In this document: positions 6,453 through 8,676 of the stretch, piece after piece
Layout of the letters: each line of letters begins with the position of its first letter
Position numbering within the stretch: position 1 is the stretch's first letter
DNA from: Planctomycetaceae bacterium
Lineage (GTDB): Bacteria; Planctomycetota; Planctomycetia; Pirellulales; UBA1268
DNA length: 8,676 nucleotides
NCBI GenBank assembly: GCA_002862165.1
Contig: PKCL01000302.1
Span: 1 to 8,676, forward strand
Direction: 5' to 3'
Translations under genes and position numbers: made by a program
Notes under the pieces: generated by a model
The model's input: only the letters and a program-made list of their open reading frames with translations
Told to the model about the DNA's origin: nothing
The model's database searches: none

Positions 6453-7901
6453 ATGAGAGCATTTTTTTTTCTTGTTACTTTCTTGAGCATGAATCATCTG
6501 TGTGCTGATGATCGTCCTAACATCATCTTCCTCATGACTGATGACCAGAACATACGATCATTAGGCTGCTACGGAGCACCTGGCGTCACCACGCCTAATA
6601 TTGATGGCCTCGCCAATGACGGTATCGTCTTTGACCGACATTATGACACAACCGCTATTTGCATGGCGTCTAGAGCCAGCGTCATGACGGGTCTTTTGGA
6701 ATACCAGCATGGGGTTAATTTTGGAACTGGCATGGATGGTGATGGACAAATGAGAAATGGCGACTGGAGCCAAAGCTATCCAATGCTTCTTCAGAACGCT
6801 GGTTACCAAACTGCATTTGCTGGGAAATTTGGATTCACGATTGCAGATGGATCGAAGAGTGGTCGCTACCCTGAAGACGACTTTGATGCCTGGGGAGGGG
6901 GCGGTGGACAGACATCGTTCATCACGGCACGAAATAAATCGATGAAACGCTATGCGCAAGAATACCCTCATGCAACTCGCTCCTACGGAGCATTTGGGAG
7001 AGACTTTATCAAAGAATCTGCCAAACATGGCAAACCATTTTGTTTATCAATCAGCTTTAAAGCACCCCATCGGCCGGTACAACCTGACCCACTTTATAAT
7101 GAAATATATGCTGGGAAAACTTTTCCAAAACCAGCAAATTTTGGGCGTAAATTTGGAGAACATTTCTCAGAGCAATCGAGACGCGGACGACAGTACCAAA
7201 GGTTTGATGACTGGCATTACAACGACTCGTACGATGACGTGATGGCTAAATATTACCAGCTTATTTACGCTGTAGATGTTGCCGTTGGAATGATTCGTGA
7301 CGCCGTAAAAGACTCCGGCATACATCACAAGACTCTCATCATATTCACATCTGACAATGGATATTTCTGCGGAGCACATGGGTACGGTTCAAAGGTACTT
7401 CCCTATGAAGAAAGCTCTCGTGTACCGCTTATTATCTACGACCCACGATCGCTCAAAAAATCCGATCGATGTCATTCTGTAACTGCCAACATAGACATTG
7501 CAGCAACGATTCTCGATGCGGCTCTAGGAAAGCCAACTCACAAAAAAGGAAAGAGTTTACTGAAGTATTATGACACCAGTCATACTCAAGGAAACCGTAT
7601 TATCCCACTAATCAATGTGTGGGGGCCGGAGCAGGCCTTCAGTCTGGGATTTGTGAAAAACCAATGGAAATATATCTACTGGCCATACACCGGCGACGGC
7701 ATGAAACCTACTGCTGAAATCTACAACCTTCAAGAAGACCCTCTTGAACTGCACAACAGAATTAATGACTCAGCGGTAAAAGATATACGCCTCGAACTTG
7801 AAAATGACTACGACAATCTCGTACGTGATTGGCAGCAACATGCTATCGATCGTCCACATTATAAAACTGCCACGACTTTATTTTCTCGTGAAGGGCCATA
7901 A
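6453..7901 (+). CDS. Secreted S1 family sulfatase, CxAxR type
   Basis: The complete protein has 482 residues. ATG 6453 was chosen because it gives a short signal peptide (MRAFFFLVTFLSMNHLCA, cleavage near LCA-DD) and has GGGA 9 nt upstream. An ATG at 6438 lacks a ribosome site, and the frame further upstream runs through the cupin gene on the other strand. The sulfatase domain begins RPNIIFLMTDD (metal Asp 30-31). The active-site Cys is C70 in CMASR (70-74), then GK (124-125), APH (205-207) and SDNG (300-303) with metal ligands D301 and N302. The Pro of the usual CxPxR is replaced by Ala, a variant accepted in the family consensus, so formylglycine formation and sulfate ester hydrolysis remain expected. 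The C-terminal subdomain contains the usual WKYIYWP and YNLQEDPLELHN segments near the end. It forms a transcription unit with the following hydrolase. The sequence is far from the first sulfatase, so a different sulfate position or sugar is likely. A run of nine T lies in codons 4-6. Confidence 0.94.
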   Translation: MRAFFFLVTFLSMNHLCADDRPNIIFLMTDDQNIRSLGCYGAPGVTTPNIDGLANDGIVFDRHYDTTAICMASRASVMTGLLEYQHGVNFGTGMDGDGQMRNGDWSQSYPMLLQNAGYQTAFAGKFGFTIADGSKSGRYPEDDFDAWGGGGGQTSFITARNKSMKRYAQEYPHATRSYGAFGRDFIKESAKHGKPFCLSISFKAPHRPVQPDPLYNEIYAGKTFPKPANFGRKFGEHFSEQSRRGRQYQRFDDWHYNDSYDDVMAKYYQLIYAVDVAVGMIRDAVKDSGIHHKTLIIFTSDNGYFCGAHGYGSKVLPYEESSRVPLIIYDPRSLKKSDRCHSVTANIDIAATILDAALGKPTHKKGKSLLKYYDTSHTQGNRIIPLINVWGPEQAFSLGFVKNQWKYIYWPYTGDGMKPTAEIYNLQEDPLELHNRINDSAVKDIRLELENDYDNLVRDWQQHAIDRPHYKTATTLFSREGP

Positions 7902-7904
7902 TCA

Positions 7905-8676
7905 ATGAAACGTGTACTCTTTGCCTGCATCAGCCTAATGTGTTCATTCAGTAATGCTGAAATGCCTCAATTTGATAAGGGGCCACGACCCAAAAACTTT
8001 CAAGAACTTCGTTCGTATTACGCAGACCGAGGCCTCAGTATTACACACAAGAAAATTGAACTGTCTCAAGATGTTCAACAAACAAATAATCTTGTCTACG
8101 CTCGACGGAAAGATCGTCCACTTCATATTGACACCTTTGTTCCAAAGGACGTGAACTCACTCAAATCTGTCGTAATACTCGTACACGGCGGTGGATGGAA
8201 AAAAGGTGATCGATCAAAAGAGCACACGAAGGCGGCATGGTTCAGCAATCGGGGTTACATAGTAGTTTGCCCTGAATATCGATTGTCAGGAGAAGCATTA
8301 TTTCCAGCGGCAATACACGACCTGAAAGACGCCATCTGCTGGACACGAGAACATGCTTTAGAATGGGATGGTGAACCCGACCGCATGATCTTGATGGGGT
8401 TTTCAGCTGGTGCTCATCTGGTCGCACTAGCGGCAACTGCTGGGCCTGAAGCAGGACTCGATACCTCAGAATCTCGGAAACAATCAAAATCTGTAGCTGC
8501 ATGCATTGCTGTTGCGGGCCCATCGATAACGAATGATGAACGTGCTTTAATGAATGCGAGAAAACCGGATTCGAATTATCAGTTATTTTTTGGCGGACTG
8601 CCAGAAACTATTCCAGATATTTACGAGCAAGCATCACCATCGCATTGGGTATCCGGAAATGAACCTCCCATGCTTT
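7905..8676 (+). CDS. Secreted alpha/beta hydrolase, esterase-like (partial, right edge)
   Basis: From ATG 7905 the frame stays open to the edge, 257 residues visible, with no stop. It begins with a signal peptide (MKRVLFACISLMCSFSNA, cleavage near SNA-EM). The oxyanion-hole motif HGGGW is at 94-98 and the nucleophile elbow GFSAG at 165-169, with S167 as predicted catalytic Ser. The acid and His would lie at or beyond the edge. HGGGWKKGDR with PEYRLS (123-128) resembles the BD-FAE group (bacterial and fungal feruloyl/acetyl esterases) of carboxylesterases, so removal of acetyl or other acyl groups from a glycan is the favoured role; a peptidase or lipase role is less likely. It starts 3 nt after the sulfatase stop and its ribosome site AAGGG (7891-7895) lies inside the sulfatase gene, 9 nt from the ATG. 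The two are almost certainly co-transcribed and may be translationally coupled. Confidence 0.92.
   Translation, partial: MKRVLFACISLMCSFSNAEMPQFDKGPRPKNFQELRSYYADRGLSITHKKIELSQDVQQTNNLVYARRKDRPLHIDTFVPKDVNSLKSVVILVHGGGWKKGDRSKEHTKAAWFSNRGYIVVCPEYRLSGEALFPAAIHDLKDAICWTREHALEWDGEPDRMILMGFSAGAHLVALAATAGPEAGLDTSESRKQSKSVAACIAVAGPSITNDERALMNARKPDSNYQLFFGGLPETIPDIYEQASPSHWVSGNEPPML

Overview
The window looks like a piece of a chromosome from a marine member of the PVC group, most likely a planctomycete. That rests on protein content and not on any marker gene. It has secreted family S1 sulfatases in several copies, a secreted PQQ-like beta-propeller opening with the WPQWRGP motif common in Planctomycetota, a GH16 endoglycanase, an AraC-type regulator and a feruloyl/acetyl-esterase-like alpha/beta hydrolase. 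Base composition is moderately AT-rich and similar across all genes, so nothing points to recent insertion. I saw no rRNA, tRNA, CRISPR array, insertion sequence or integrase.

Layout from left to right: (1) bases 1-1546, minus strand: an exported S1 sulfatase with a CAPTR active site, whose C-terminus runs off the left edge. (2) 1547-2031: a long divergent intergenic region with inverted repeats and sequence elements that recur upstream of the GH16 gene. (3) 2032-3285, plus: a secreted PQQ-like beta-propeller protein. (4) 3341-4306, minus: an AraC-family regulator, convergent with the propeller gene. (5) 4307-4613: a non-coding stretch with two consecutive hairpins, the second shaped like a plus-strand intrinsic terminator with no plus-strand gene before it. 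(6) 4614-5600, minus: a secreted GH16 hydrolase with an intact EIDxxE catalytic motif. (7) 5601-5831: a regulatory gap with a plausible promoter and repeated motifs. (8) 5832-6380, minus: a small cupin with a GTG start and a strong Shine-Dalgarno sequence. (9) 6453-7901, plus: a second exported S1 sulfatase with the rarer CMASR (CxAxR) active site. (10) 7905-8676, plus: a secreted alpha/beta hydrolase 3 nt after the sulfatase, cut by the right edge.

Together the genes read as a compact polysaccharide-utilisation locus for a sulfated and probably acylated glycan, for example from algal cell walls. The two sulfatases would remove sulfate esters, the alpha/beta hydrolase acyl groups, and GH16 would cut the backbone outside the cytoplasm. 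The AraC protein is the obvious candidate regulator. The cupin and propeller have no assignable role. No SusC/SusD pair or other transporter lies in the window. The most interesting non-coding signals are a 13-nt and an 11-nt element shared, in the same order and orientation, by the upstream regions of the first sulfatase and of GH16, and the orphan double hairpin between araC and GH16, which could be the end of a small RNA.
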